64,000 nucleotides of DNA from JARRQJ01 sp037381915 (GTDB lineage: Bacteria > Pseudomonadota > Gammaproteobacteria > DRLM01). Both the position numbers and the translations under genes were made by a program. This document shows positions 24,087-33,547 of this stretch, one piece after another. Each line of letters begins with the position of its first letter. Position 1 is the stretch's first letter. Below the pieces are notes generated by a model, which did no database searches, was not told the DNA's origin, and worked only from the letters and a program-made list of their open reading frames with translations. The stretch spans positions 11,174-75,173 of the forward strand of contig JARRQJ010000022.1 in the NCBI GenBank assembly GCA_037381915.1, in the 5' to 3' direction.

Positions 24087-26120
24087 TCAGCGGTCGTTGC
24101 CCTCACCATATAAGAAGCAATTCACATGATGGGTATCGCTTATTTGCGAGTAACGCGGATAACGCTCCCGGCAGACTTCGGTCGCGTGAGGACAGCGGGG
24201 ATGGAAAAAACAGCCGCGCGGCGGGTTGACCGGTGAAGGCAAGTCACCTTGCAACCGGATCACGTCCCGCTGGGAAGTTTCGTCGAGCGTAGGGACCGCC
24301 GAAAGCAAAGCTTCGGTATAGGGATGCTTGGGGTGCCTTAGCACCTCCTCCACCCTGCCTTGCTCCACGATACGGCCGAGGTACATCACCGCGACGGTGT
24401 GGGCGAGGTATTCCACCACCGACATATTATGGGTGATAAACAAATAGGTCAGGCCCAGTTCGTCTTGCAGCCCTTTCAGCAGATTCAGGATCTGGGCCTG
24501 CACCGACACGTCCAGGGCGCTGGTCGGCTCATCGCACACGATCACCTTGGGATTGACCGCCAGGGCCCGCGCGATGCAAATACGCTGCCGCTGCCCTCCC
24601 GAAAATTCATGGGGATAACGATGCTTCGCCTCCGCCGACAAGCCGACCTGCGTCAACAAGGCCTCGACACGCTGTTGACGCTCCGCCGGCGAACCGGCGA
24701 TCTTTTGCGCAAGCATTCCCTCTTCGATGATATCGCCCACCATCATGCGCGGATTCATGGAAGAATAGGGATCCTGGAAGATGATTTGCAGGTCGCGGCG
24801 ATGGGGACGCAACTCCCGCGTCGACATATGGGTAAGTTCCATTCCGTTGTATTCGACGCTGCCGGCCGTGGGCCGGACCAATTGTAACAACGCCTTGCCC
24901 ACCGTGGTCTTGCCGCAACCCGACTCGCCCACCAAGGCGACGGTGCGGCTGCGGTGCAGGCCCAAACTCACGCCATCCACCGCCTTGACATGGCCCACAA
25001 TCCGCTTGAACAGTCCTTTATGGATGGGGAAATGCACCTTGAGGCGGTTCACTTCCAAAATAGCCTTCCCTGCATCCAGCATCTCGTTTGCGGCATGGCC
25101 GACCGGCACCGTCGAGACGGCTTGCGGGACCGGCCGCAAGATAGTGGGATCCATGAGATGGCAACGGACGCCATGATCCGGTTCCGCCTCAAGCCAGCGC
25201 GGCGCCTTCTCTCGACAGGTCTGCCAGGCGAAATCGCAACGATCGACGAAACGGCAGGCGGGAAACTCGCGCGCCAGAGACGGGACCGAGCCGTGAATCA
25301 CTGCCAGGGGTTTGCCGCGTTTGGCCTTGGCCGGCACTGAAGCGAACAGTTTCTGGGAATAGGGGTGGAGAGGACGCGCGAAAAAGGCCGCACGCGGTGC
25401 CTGTTCAACGATATGTCCCGCATACATCACCGCGACGTGGTCGGCCATCCCCGCTACCACGCCGAGATCGTGGGTGATGAGCAGGATGGCCATTCCCGTA
25501 GTCTTCTGCAGTTGTTGCAGGAGTTCCAGGATCTGGGCCTGGATGGTCACGTCCAGGGCGGTGGTGGGTTCATCGGCGATGAGCAGCTCCGGTTCACCGG
25601 CTAGAGCGATGGCGATCATCACCCGCTGCTTCATACCGCCGGAAAGCTGATGGGGATATTCGCCGTAACGGCGCGCCCGATCGGGAATCCCGACCGCATC
25701 CAGCAGCTCCAGCACCCGCTTGCGCTGCACGCCGCCGCGCAAACCACGGTGACGCTGCAAGACCTCCCCGATCTGCTCGCCCACCGTGAGCACCGGATTC
25801 AAGGAGGTCATTGGCTCCTGGAAGATCATGGCGATGCGGCGCCCGCGCACGTTCTGCATCGCCACTTCCGACAAACCCAGCAAATCCTGACCGTCCAGCA
25901 CCACCTCGCCGGAGAGGTTACCGACCGCCTGTTGCGGCAACAGTTGCATGATGCTGAGCGCGGTCATGGACTTGCCGCACCCGGATTCACCCAACAAAGC
26001 GAAGGTCTCGCCGCGTCGCACCTCGAAGCTGATGCCGTCCACGGCACGAATCGGCCCCCTGCTGCTCGTGAAATAGGTCCTGAGATCGCGAATCGATAGC
26101 AACACGTCGTTCTGAGACAC
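24087..26120 (-). CDS. Oligopeptide ABC transporter, fused double ATPase subunit
   Basis: This 677-residue protein joins two OppD/OppF-type ATPases in one chain, as in YejF. The first half has LLGESGCGKS, signature LSGGMKQRV and LLIADEPTTALD. The second has LVGESGCGKTT, FSGGQRQRI and VIVCDEPTSALD. Each half ends with a cysteine-bearing oligopeptide C-terminal segment (CRFVDRCDFAWQTC and CFFHPRCPHATEVC). It would energise peptide import through the two permeases encoded just upstream. Its start directly follows the stop of the OppC-like gene with no spacer, so the four genes form one operon read from 30732 to 24087. Confidence 0.92.
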   Translation of the reverse strand: MSQNDVLLSIRDLRTYFTSSRGPIRAVDGISFEVRRGETFALLGESGCGKSMTALSIMQLLPQQAVGNLSGEVVLDGQDLLGLSEVAMQNVRGRRIAMIFQEPMTSLNPVLTVGEQIGEVLQRHRGLRGGVQRKRVLELLDAVGIPDRARRYGEYPHQLSGGMKQRVMIAIALAGEPELLIADEPTTALDVTIQAQILELLQQLQKTTGMAILLITHDLGVVAGMADHVAVMYAGHIVEQAPRAAFFARPLHPYSQKLFASVPAKAKRGKPLAVIHGSVPSLAREFPACRFVDRCDFAWQTCREKAPRWLEAEPDHGVRCHLMDPTILRPVPQAVSTVPVGHAANEMLDAGKAILEVNRLKVHFPIHKGLFKRIVGHVKAVDGVSLGLHRSRTVALVGESGCGKTTVGKALLQLVRPTAGSVEYNGMELTHMSTRELRPHRRDLQIIFQDPYSSMNPRMMVGDIIEEGMLAQKIAGSPAERQQRVEALLTQVGLSAEAKHRYPHEFSGGQRQRICIARALAVNPKVIVCDEPTSALDVSVQAQILNLLKGLQDELGLTYLFITHNMSVVEYLAHTVAVMYLGRIVEQGRVEEVLRHPKHPYTEALLSAVPTLDETSQRDVIRLQGDLPSPVNPPRGCFFHPRCPHATEVCRERYPRYSQISDTHHVNCFLYGEGNDR

Positions 26121-27545
26121 TTACTGTTTCCTCAATCTGGGGTCGAAGGCGTCACGCACCGCGTCTGAAAATAAATTGGCGGCCAATACCAGGACGAACA
26201 TCAAGACGAAGGCCGCCAGCAGCGACCACCAGACGATGGGTTCCCGCGCCATCTCCAGACGGGCCGCATTGATCATATTGCCCCAGCTGTTCATGGTCGG
26301 GTCCACGCCGACACCCACATACGACAACACCGCCTCCGCCAATACCAGGCCGCTGAAGTCCAGCACCACCGAGATCAGCACGATATGCATCACATTGGGC
26401 AGGATATGCCGCGTGATAATGCGCAAATGTCCCACGCCGAAGGCGGAGGCGGCTTGAATATATTCTACCCCGCTGAGCTTCAAGGTTTCGCCGCGCAACA
26501 GGCGGCACAATCCCGTCCAGCTGGTAATGCCGAGAATGACACACAAACCCAGTAGCCGAATATCCGCACGGTAGGCGATGGTATCAAATATTTTCCAGTC
26601 CGGATGGGTCTGCATGAAAACCTGCAAGGTGAGGATCGCCGCGGCGATCAACAATACCCCCGGGATCGAATTGAGGGTGGTGTAGACATATTGAATAACA
26701 TCGTCCACCCAACCGCGGAAATAACCGGCCATGATGCCCAGCAGGATGGCGAATGGCAGCATCACCAGGGTGGTCAGCGTTCCGATCACCAGGCCGGTGC
26801 GAATGCTCTTCAGCGATTGATACAACACGTCCTGTCCCACCTTGTCGGTGCCGAATACGTGATAGTTGACACCCAGATCCGCCGCCAGCATCGCCAGCAG
26901 GATCAGGATCCCGGCGGTGAACAGAATGACGTTCCAAGGCATGGACGTCCTGCCGGCAAAAACGTCGCGTATGGTCTGCCCCACCTCGGCGCGTCGGCGC
27001 AAAGCCAGGATTCCCACCACCACCGCAGTCAGGATCAGCCACAGACCTATGCCCTGCAGCAGCGCGATACCGATGATTGATATGATATCCGGCCACCGGT
27101 CGCGCTCCGGGTTTTTCAGATAGGCGCCCCCGTATTTCAGGCGCGGGTAGGCGCGGATGGTCTTGCCGTCGGCCCCCTCCATGGTCTCTTTGCTATACAG
27201 GTGAGTAGCGAACGGCGCCGAATAGGTCTTCTCCACGTGACCACGCAGGGGCTGCAATATCGTATCCAGGACACTGGCAACCTCCGGGGAGTAGTGGATC
27301 TGCCCCCCTCTGGTATCGTTGGTCAATGCCCGCTGAAAATGAAGCGAGTCCAACAGGCCGACGCCGACATAAGCCAGCAGGACCACCAGGGAGGCCATGG
27401 CCATGCGGCTCTGACCTACCAGACGCCACGGCGCTCGCAGCGGTTCCTTGCCCCGGGCGTAGAAGATGAAAGCGACGATCACCACCACTAACAGATAAAT
27501 CAGGGCATCGGTCCACAGGATGACGGGTTTGAACGACATATGCAC
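26121..27545 (-). CDS. Oligopeptide ABC transporter permease (OppC/YejE-like)
   Basis: This 474-residue membrane protein has the binding-protein-dependent permease domain in its second half, with the EAA-like loop YIQAASAFGVGHLRIITRHI and GLVLAEAVLSYVGVGVDP. It is longer than a typical OppC because, after the first helices, it carries an extra-membrane insertion of about 90 residues (roughly 68 to 160: LTNDTRGGQIHYSPEVASVL onward), a feature shared with YejE-like permeases. It lies one base after the stop of the OppB-like gene and is followed at once by the ATPase gene. Confidence 0.9.
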   Translation of the reverse strand: MHMSFKPVILWTDALIYLLVVVIVAFIFYARGKEPLRAPWRLVGQSRMAMASLVVLLAYVGVGLLDSLHFQRALTNDTRGGQIHYSPEVASVLDTILQPLRGHVEKTYSAPFATHLYSKETMEGADGKTIRAYPRLKYGGAYLKNPERDRWPDIISIIGIALLQGIGLWLILTAVVVGILALRRRAEVGQTIRDVFAGRTSMPWNVILFTAGILILLAMLAADLGVNYHVFGTDKVGQDVLYQSLKSIRTGLVIGTLTTLVMLPFAILLGIMAGYFRGWVDDVIQYVYTTLNSIPGVLLIAAAILTLQVFMQTHPDWKIFDTIAYRADIRLLGLCVILGITSWTGLCRLLRGETLKLSGVEYIQAASAFGVGHLRIITRHILPNVMHIVLISVVLDFSGLVLAEAVLSYVGVGVDPTMNSWGNMINAARLEMAREPIVWWSLLAAFVLMFVLVLAANLFSDAVRDAFDPRLRKQ

Positions 27546-27546
27546 C

Positions 27547-28524
27547 CTACCCCAAACGTACCCGCGGATCGACCAGGGTGTAGGAGATGTCGGTCAACAA
27601 CAGACCGACGATGTACATCACCGAGCCCAGAAACACCATGGCGCGCACAATGCCGAAATCCTGAGCATTGATGGCATCGATGGTGTAACTGCCCAGACCC
27701 GGGATGCCAAAGAACGATTCGGTGAGCAAACTGCCCATGAACAACAACGGCAGTACCACCACCGCGCCAGTGAGAATAGGGATCATGGCGTTCTTCAAGA
27801 CATGCTTGAGCAACACCAGCGGTTCGGCGAGGCCCTTGGCGCGGGCGGTGCGCACATAGTCCTTGCCCATCTCTTCCAGGAAGATGGTGCGATACCAGCG
27901 CGTCCCGCTGCCCACGCCGCCGATAATGCCGATCATCACCGGCAACACCACGAACTTGAAGGCATCGAGGCCGCCTTGATACCCCGAGATGGGCACCAGT
28001 TGCAAGAATTTGCCGATCAGATACTGGCCGCCGATGATGTAGAACAAACCGGAAATCGACATCAGGCTCACGCACAGTATCACCCCTCCCAAATCGATAT
28101 AGGTGGCCCGAAAAAATGCAATAAGCAGGGCAAAGGTGATATTGACCAGGATGCCGATGATAAACACCGGCACGGCGATGGCGAGGCTGGGCCACATGCG
28201 TTGCCGGATATCGTAGCCGATGTCCCTGCCGTCATCCGCCGCCCCGAAATGGAAAACGAACAGGCTCAGGGATTTTTGGTAAAAAATAGTGTCACTGAGC
28301 TTGTCGAAACCGGAGGCCTTGGCATTGTACAGCAAGGGCTTGTCGTACCCGTGTTCGTGCTCCCAGGCATGGATGGCCTCGGGCGTGACGCGCTTCATGC
28401 CGAGCTGCATGCGCGCCATGTCGTCGGGGCTGTTCACCACGAAAAACAAGGTAAAGGTGATGAGATTTATCCCGATCAGGATAGGTATGGCATAGAGGAT
28501 GCGTCTGACGATATACGCGAGCAT
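27547..28524 (-). CDS. Oligopeptide ABC transporter permease (OppB/YejB-like)
   Basis: This 325-residue permease has an N-terminal helix (RRILYAIPILIGINLITFTL) and an extra-membrane loop starting SPDDMARMQLG. The core permease domain contains the ATPase-contacting loop YVRTARAKGLAEPLVLLKHV and FFGIPGLGSYTIDAI. It pairs with the OppC-like permease to form the channel of a peptide importer. The gap to the binding-protein gene is three bases, consistent with one transcript. Confidence 0.92.
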   Translation of the reverse strand: MLAYIVRRILYAIPILIGINLITFTLFFVVNSPDDMARMQLGMKRVTPEAIHAWEHEHGYDKPLLYNAKASGFDKLSDTIFYQKSLSLFVFHFGAADDGRDIGYDIRQRMWPSLAIAVPVFIIGILVNITFALLIAFFRATYIDLGGVILCVSLMSISGLFYIIGGQYLIGKFLQLVPISGYQGGLDAFKFVVLPVMIGIIGGVGSGTRWYRTIFLEEMGKDYVRTARAKGLAEPLVLLKHVLKNAMIPILTGAVVVLPLLFMGSLLTESFFGIPGLGSYTIDAINAQDFGIVRAMVFLGSVMYIVGLLLTDISYTLVDPRVRLG

Positions 28525-28527
28525 CGG

Positions 28528-30732
28528 CTATGACCTCTTGATCGGTGTATGCTGGCGCCGGCGGTATATCGCCACGGCAGGCAGGGAAGCCAACACCAGC
28601 AATGCCAGCAGCACGCCGAACGGCCATAGCACCGGCTGATTCCATTGCGCCACTTCGCGCGCCCGCAACTTGGGATCGATTCGCAGATATTTAAGGGTGT
28701 TGTTGGCCATGAGATTGGGTTTGGCGTTTTGTAACCATGAATGGTAAAGACTGAAGCCCTTGGGATGGAAGCCCCACACCCACGGCGTGTCACGGCGCGC
28801 GATCTCCACCATGCGGTCAATGACCGCCTGCCGCGCGGAGCCGTTAGGCATATCCTTCATCTGGTCGAAGAGCTGATTGAATTTGGGATTATTATAATTG
28901 GCCGCGTTCTCACCCTGGGATTTGGCCTTGGCGTTGGGCCCGTAAAGCAGGAACAGGAAATTCTCGGGGTCGGGGTAATCCGCATTCCATCCCCAGAGAA
29001 AAATCTGGTCATCTCCTTTCAGCATCTTGTCCTGAAAACGATTGTAATCGGTGTTGCGGATATCCAGCTGGATGTTGATCTTCTGGAATTGTTTGGTATA
29101 CCAATCCAGGCGCGCCTTGTCACCCGGGCCGGTGGCGGTGATATCGAGGTGGAGCAGCAGCGGTGTGCCGGTCTTGGCGTCCACCCCGTTGGGATAGCCC
29201 GCCTCCGCCAACAGGCGCCGCGCCACGGCCAGGGGTTTGCGCCGTGGCGCGCCGTTGACCCAGTCGTACATATAAGGGTTCATGCCCGCCTTGCCGTCGC
29301 GATAACCGAAGATACCGGGTGGAATGGGTCCTTGCGCCGGAATACCGCGACCGTTTTGGAAAATGGAGATATATTCTTCCTGGTCTATGGCGATGGATAC
29401 CGCCTGGCGCAATTTGCGCCCCCGCTCATCCAGACCGCCCACTACCGGATCGAGCATATTGAACCCCATGTAATAGGTCGAAGCCCCGACCGCCGTCTCC
29501 AGACGAATACCCTTCTTCCGCATGGCCTCGGTCAAGGTGGCCTCGCCCTGGCTGCCGATGCGCACCGCTTGATCGAAACTGTCGGAACTGATGCCGGAGG
29601 AGTCGTAGTACCCCTGCAGAAATTTGTTCCAGTAGGGAATATCCTCCTTCTCCAGGCTGTAAACCACCTTGTCTATGAACGGTAAGGGCTTGCCCGCATC
29701 GGCGAGCAGCCCCGCCTCCCGGTCGCCGGGATCGCCCTTGCTCGGATAGCGTTCCCGGTGGAAGTTGGGGTTGCGCTCCAACACCATGCGGCGGTTGGGA
29801 TTGTTGACGGTGAGCATGTAGGGCCCGGTACCCACCGGATACCAGTCCAGGGTGATGTTCTTTTCCGCCATGCCGGGCTGAGCATAGAAATGGTCCACTT
29901 CCTTGGGCAGCGGCGCGAAAAACGGCATGGATAACCAGTAGAGAAACTGAGGGTAGACGCCGTGGATCTTGATGCGGTAGGTAAACCTGTCCACCACTTG
30001 CGCCCCTTCGAGGGGATAGCGGTCGAGGTCGAGAAACGCCTCGCCCCCGCCCTGGCTCTTATGCGCGGCCAGGGCCTTCTGCAGGGTTTTCCGGTATTCC
30101 TTCATGCCGACGATGTAATTGCTCATCAAGCCCAGGATGGGCGAATGCAGTTGCGGATGGGCCAGGCGCTTGATCTCGTACACATAGTCCGCCGCGGTCA
30201 ACTCACGCGTACCGCGTTCGGGGAAATCGGCAAGCGTATTGATACCGTCTAAATCAGCCGCGCTCAAATGCTGATAGAGCGGCTTGCCGTCGGCGCCTAC
30301 AGCGAAGGCGGGATGGGGTTGATAGCGGATCCCGGGACGGATGTGGACAGTGTAGACCGTGTAGGCCACGGATTGCGGCGGCGCGTCATGCGGCAAGCGC
30401 TGCCCTTTGGTGTCGAAGAATTTCGCACGGGGCATGGCTGTGACCGTCGCGGGGATCAGGGTATAGGGCCGTTTTAGATACTGATATTGCAGGGGCGGTT
30501 CGTAAATCTGGCTGATGAAGCGGTACTCGTTGGCCGAATAGGAACGGGCCGGATCGAGGTGCTTGGGCCGCACCTTGAAAGAGGCGAACATCACATTGCC
30601 CCGCAATTCGCTGGCGGGATAGGGGCTGTTCCACGGCGCACCGCCGCACCCCGCCGTCAGCAATACGACCCATAAACCCACCGCCAAAGCGCCAAACCGC
30701 GTTATCAGCGCGATGAAATAACCCCGATTCAT
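28528..30732 (-). CDS. Peptide ABC transporter substrate-binding lipoprotein with C-terminal membrane anchor
   Basis: This 734-residue family 5 solute-binding protein is the first gene of the importer operon. ATG 30732 follows AGGGGACCT and begins a lipoprotein signal (LAVGLWVVLLTAGCGG, Cys about residue 25). The binding domain has the usual SBP_bac_5 patterns (LRQAVSIAIDQEEYISIFQ, NRFQDKMLKGDDQIFLWGW, ADYPDPENFLFLLYG). Unusually, it ends with a strongly hydrophobic segment (PFGVLLALLVLASLPAVAIY) and a basic tail, so it would be tied to the membrane at both ends. It is longer than E. coli OppA. It is divergent from fabI with a gap of about 245 bases. Confidence 0.9.
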   Translation of the reverse strand: MNRGYFIALITRFGALAVGLWVVLLTAGCGGAPWNSPYPASELRGNVMFASFKVRPKHLDPARSYSANEYRFISQIYEPPLQYQYLKRPYTLIPATVTAMPRAKFFDTKGQRLPHDAPPQSVAYTVYTVHIRPGIRYQPHPAFAVGADGKPLYQHLSAADLDGINTLADFPERGTRELTAADYVYEIKRLAHPQLHSPILGLMSNYIVGMKEYRKTLQKALAAHKSQGGGEAFLDLDRYPLEGAQVVDRFTYRIKIHGVYPQFLYWLSMPFFAPLPKEVDHFYAQPGMAEKNITLDWYPVGTGPYMLTVNNPNRRMVLERNPNFHRERYPSKGDPGDREAGLLADAGKPLPFIDKVVYSLEKEDIPYWNKFLQGYYDSSGISSDSFDQAVRIGSQGEATLTEAMRKKGIRLETAVGASTYYMGFNMLDPVVGGLDERGRKLRQAVSIAIDQEEYISIFQNGRGIPAQGPIPPGIFGYRDGKAGMNPYMYDWVNGAPRRKPLAVARRLLAEAGYPNGVDAKTGTPLLLHLDITATGPGDKARLDWYTKQFQKINIQLDIRNTDYNRFQDKMLKGDDQIFLWGWNADYPDPENFLFLLYGPNAKAKSQGENAANYNNPKFNQLFDQMKDMPNGSARQAVIDRMVEIARRDTPWVWGFHPKGFSLYHSWLQNAKPNLMANNTLKYLRIDPKLRAREVAQWNQPVLWPFGVLLALLVLASLPAVAIYRRRQHTPIKRS

Positions 30733-30976
30733 AGGTCCCCTGTTACGGCACCTCTTGCTTGCCAATTCACCAAATTCTCGTCCTCGCCTTCTGAGACCTC
30801 GCATCAGTATATACGTTTCGGCCACCGGCGTTCATGCTGTACTATAGCGGTCAGGGACGGCCTCTTCCCGTCACAGCCGATTTTCGGTAGTGTACCGGCC
30901 ACAGGGGCGGGGGCGGCGCAGATGTGCACCGACTCGAAACACGATACGGCAGGATTAAGATCGAAGGACATATGCT

Positions 30977-31783
30977 ATGGGATTTTTAAACGATAAACGA
31001 GCGTTGATTGTCGGGGTGGCCAGTAACCGTTCCATCGCCTGGGGAATCGCGCAGGCCATGCATCGCGAGGGAGCGGAACTCGCCTTCACCTATCAAAACG
31101 AAAAGTTGCAGTCCCGCGTGGAAAAATTCGCCGCCGAATGCAACTCGGACATCACCCTCCCGTGCGACGTGGCCGACGACAGGGAGATCGAGGACGTCTT
31201 CAATCGCCTGGATGATTATTGGGACCATGTCGACATCATCATCCATTCGGTGGCCTACGCCCCGCGCGAAACCCTGGAGGGCGACTACCTGGACAATCTT
31301 TCCCGTGAAGGCTTCAATATCGCCCACGAGATTAGCTCCTACAGTTTCGCGGCCCTCGCCAAGGCGGGCCTTACCATGATGGAAGGACGCAACGGCGCCC
31401 TGCTCACCCTGAGTTATCTCGGCGCGGAACGGGTGCTTCCCAATTACAACGTCATGGGCCTGGCCAAGGCCAGCCTGGAGGCCAATGTCCGCTACATGGC
31501 GCAAAGCCTGGGACCGGATGGTATCCGCGTCAACGCCATCTCCGCGGGACCGATCAAGACCCTGGCCGCGGCCGGGATCGGCGATTTGCGGCGCATGCTC
31601 AACGTGGTGGGCAACAGCGCGCCGCTGCGCCGCAACGTCACCATTGAGGAAGTGGGAAATGCCGCTGCATTCCTGTGTTCCGATCTCGCCTCCGGCATCA
31701 CCGGCGAGATCGTCTATGTGGATGGCGGTTACCACATCATGGGGATGAACGCGCCCGAAAACGCACCGGGCAATGGTGAGTAG
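30977..31783 (+). CDS. fabI: Enoyl-[acyl-carrier-protein] reductase (NADH), FabI
   Basis: FabI performs the last reduction in each cycle of fatty acid synthesis and is the target of triclosan-type inhibitors. The 268-residue protein has the FabI-type NAD-binding start GFLNDKRALIVGVASNRSIAWG and the FabI active site, with Tyr and Lys in PNYNVMGLAKASLEANVRY. VNAISAGPIKTLAAAGI and the C-terminal YVDGGYHIMGM follow. Spacing and composition fit the classical family. AAGGAC precedes the ATG. The symporter gene follows after 47 bases. A fabI gene near ppiD and peptide-transport genes is also seen in other Gammaproteobacteria. Confidence 0.95.
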   Translation: MGFLNDKRALIVGVASNRSIAWGIAQAMHREGAELAFTYQNEKLQSRVEKFAAECNSDITLPCDVADDREIEDVFNRLDDYWDHVDIIIHSVAYAPRETLEGDYLDNLSREGFNIAHEISSYSFAALAKAGLTMMEGRNGALLTLSYLGAERVLPNYNVMGLAKASLEANVRYMAQSLGPDGIRVNAISAGPIKTLAAAGIGDLRRMLNVVGNSAPLRRNVTIEEVGNAAAFLCSDLASGITGEIVYVDGGYHIMGMNAPENAPGNGE

Positions 31784-31830
31784 GCTGTTGCCGCTCGGAA
31801 GGGCTTTGCCGGCGGTGCGGCGATAGAGTA

Positions 31831-33045
31831 ATGCCCCATAGGCACGCCGTCATCCTGCTGAGCTTCATCGTTCTGGGCGTCGTCGGCGGCTCCTTTTGCG
31901 GCTGGTATTTCGGCACGGCGATGGAGGAAATCGCCTGGCTGGGCACTCTGTTTCTCAATGCCCTGAAGATGCTGATCCTGCCCTTGATTATCGCCGCGGT
32001 GGTCAGCGGCGTGGCGGCCCTGGGCGATATCCGCAAGCTGGGGAGGGTGGGCGGCGCCACCGTCCTTTACTTCGTCATAACCACCGGCATCGCGGTGGTT
32101 ATCGGCCTGGCAATGGTCAACCTCATTCAACCGGGCGTCGGTCTGGCGCCGCACGGCGGGGAAATTCCCGAACACATCCGCACCAAGGCCGGGACGGGCA
32201 TCGCCGATATCCTGCTGGCCATGATCTCTCCCAATCTCGTGAGCTCCGCCGCGCACATGCAGCTTCTCCCCATCATCCTCTTCGCCATTCTCCTCTCCGC
32301 CGCGCTGACTACGGTGGGCAAGAAAGGCGAACACGTTATCGCCTTTTTCGACGGCCTCAACGAGGCCTTGATGAAGGTGGTGATCTGGGTGATGTACTTC
32401 GCCCCCGTCGGCATCTTCGCCCTGGTGGCCGCGCGCCTGGGCAAGGCGGGCGGGGGGGAAGCGTTCTTCGCTCAGCTCTCCGCGGTGGGGTGGCATGTGG
32501 TGACGGTATTGAGCGGCCTCACCCTCCATTTCATCGTCCTGAGCATCATTCTGATGCTGGCTGCCCGCCGTGGCATGCCGTTTGTCGGCACGCTGCTGCG
32601 AGCCCTGTTGACGGCCTTCGGCACCGCCAGTTCTTCCGCGACCCTGCCAATGACCATGGAATGCCTTCGGGAAAATAAAGTCGACGAGCGGGCGATACGG
32701 TTCGTGGTCCCGCTGGGCGCGACCGTCAACATGAACGGTACCGCCCTGTACGAAGCCGAGGCCGCCCTTTTCATCGCCCAGGCCTACGGCATCCACCTCG
32801 GCTTCGGCCAACAGGTCATCGTCTTCGTCACCGCCACCCTGGCCGCCATCGGCGCCGCCGGGATCCCCGAGGCGGGACTGGTCACCATGGTCATCGTCCT
32901 GAGCGCCGTGGGCCTGCCGCTGGAGGGGGTGAGCCTGCTGCTCGCGGTGGACTGGTTCCTGGACCGCTTCCGTACCGCAATCAATGTCTTCGGCGATTCC
33001 GTGGGGGCGGCCGTGGTGGAGCGTCATCTGCCAGCCGCCGAATGA
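31831..33045 (+). CDS. Dicarboxylate/amino acid:cation symporter (DAACS family)
   Basis: This 404-residue protein is of the GltP/DctA/GltPh fold, importing acidic amino acids or C4-dicarboxylates with Na+ or H+. Key motifs are the serine-rich hairpin FGTASSSATLPMTMECL, the NMNGTALYEA motif of helix 7 and the second hairpin AAIGAAGIPEAGLVTM, then DWFLDRFRTAINVFGDSVGA, which holds the substrate-binding Asp/Arg/Asn region. Eight hydrophobic regions are visible. Substrate choice between glutamate, aspartate and dicarboxylates cannot be settled by eye. It follows fabI on the same strand and may share its transcript. Confidence 0.9.
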   Translation: MPHRHAVILLSFIVLGVVGGSFCGWYFGTAMEEIAWLGTLFLNALKMLILPLIIAAVVSGVAALGDIRKLGRVGGATVLYFVITTGIAVVIGLAMVNLIQPGVGLAPHGGEIPEHIRTKAGTGIADILLAMISPNLVSSAAHMQLLPIILFAILLSAALTTVGKKGEHVIAFFDGLNEALMKVVIWVMYFAPVGIFALVAARLGKAGGGEAFFAQLSAVGWHVVTVLSGLTLHFIVLSIILMLAARRGMPFVGTLLRALLTAFGTASSSATLPMTMECLRENKVDERAIRFVVPLGATVNMNGTALYEAEAALFIAQAYGIHLGFGQQVIVFVTATLAAIGAAGIPEAGLVTMVIVLSAVGLPLEGVSLLLAVDWFLDRFRTAINVFGDSVGAAVVERHLPAAE

Positions 33046-33203
33046 GCCGGCCTGGCCTGTTAAACGGCGACAAAAAATGAGAACCGGGTCACAAATCCCG
33101 CAATCGATTATTATACCCTAAAATCGCAGGGATATGATGCCTGGACGATCAACAGCTTATACCACCTTTTCGACCTTTGGCGGTTCCAGCAAAGGAGTTG
33201 TGC

Positions 33204-33410
33204 ATGGCAATCAATCCGACCACCAATATCGACCTGTCCGCGAGCTATCGGCCCAAACCACAATCCGAGCAACAGGAGGTTCATCAAGTGGCAAAGGAGT
33301 CGCACCTGACAAGGACAGCGACAACCAAAGTGTCCAATCGACGCTATCACAGCAACCAACCGTCAATACCAGTGGTCAAATTATAGTACCATCATTGACA
33401 CCACGGCTTG
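33204..33410 (+). pseudogene. Small gene, possibly frameshifted
   Basis: AAAGGAG six bases before ATG 33204 is an excellent ribosome-binding site. The frame gives MAINPTTNIDLSASYRPKPQ and runs 60 codons to a stop at 33386. From about 33290 the neighbouring frame reads DKDSDNQSVQSTLSQQPTV then NTSGQII, a low-complexity sequence that looks more protein-like than the continuation of the first frame. The combination resembles small proteins ending in a VNTSGQxIG-type tail that has been frameshifted by one base. Family and function are unknown. It could also be an intact 60-residue protein. Confidence 0.35.
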
Positions 33411-33547
33411 AGCGGGCGATACCGACCTTAACCACCTCCCCGCCGCATTCCTGTTGCAGCAACACTGTTGCCGGGTACTTGCACTTAATTTACCAGTTGG
33501 TCTGGCTTACCCATCCCATTGAGGTCTTGAAGCCTGCAAATCCGTTG

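Noticed and set aside
31729..33027. Long open frame of 432 codons on the minus strand opposite fabI and the symporter
   Set aside because: It is an antisense shadow with His/Asp/Gly-rich composition; both plus-strand genes are complete and well supported.
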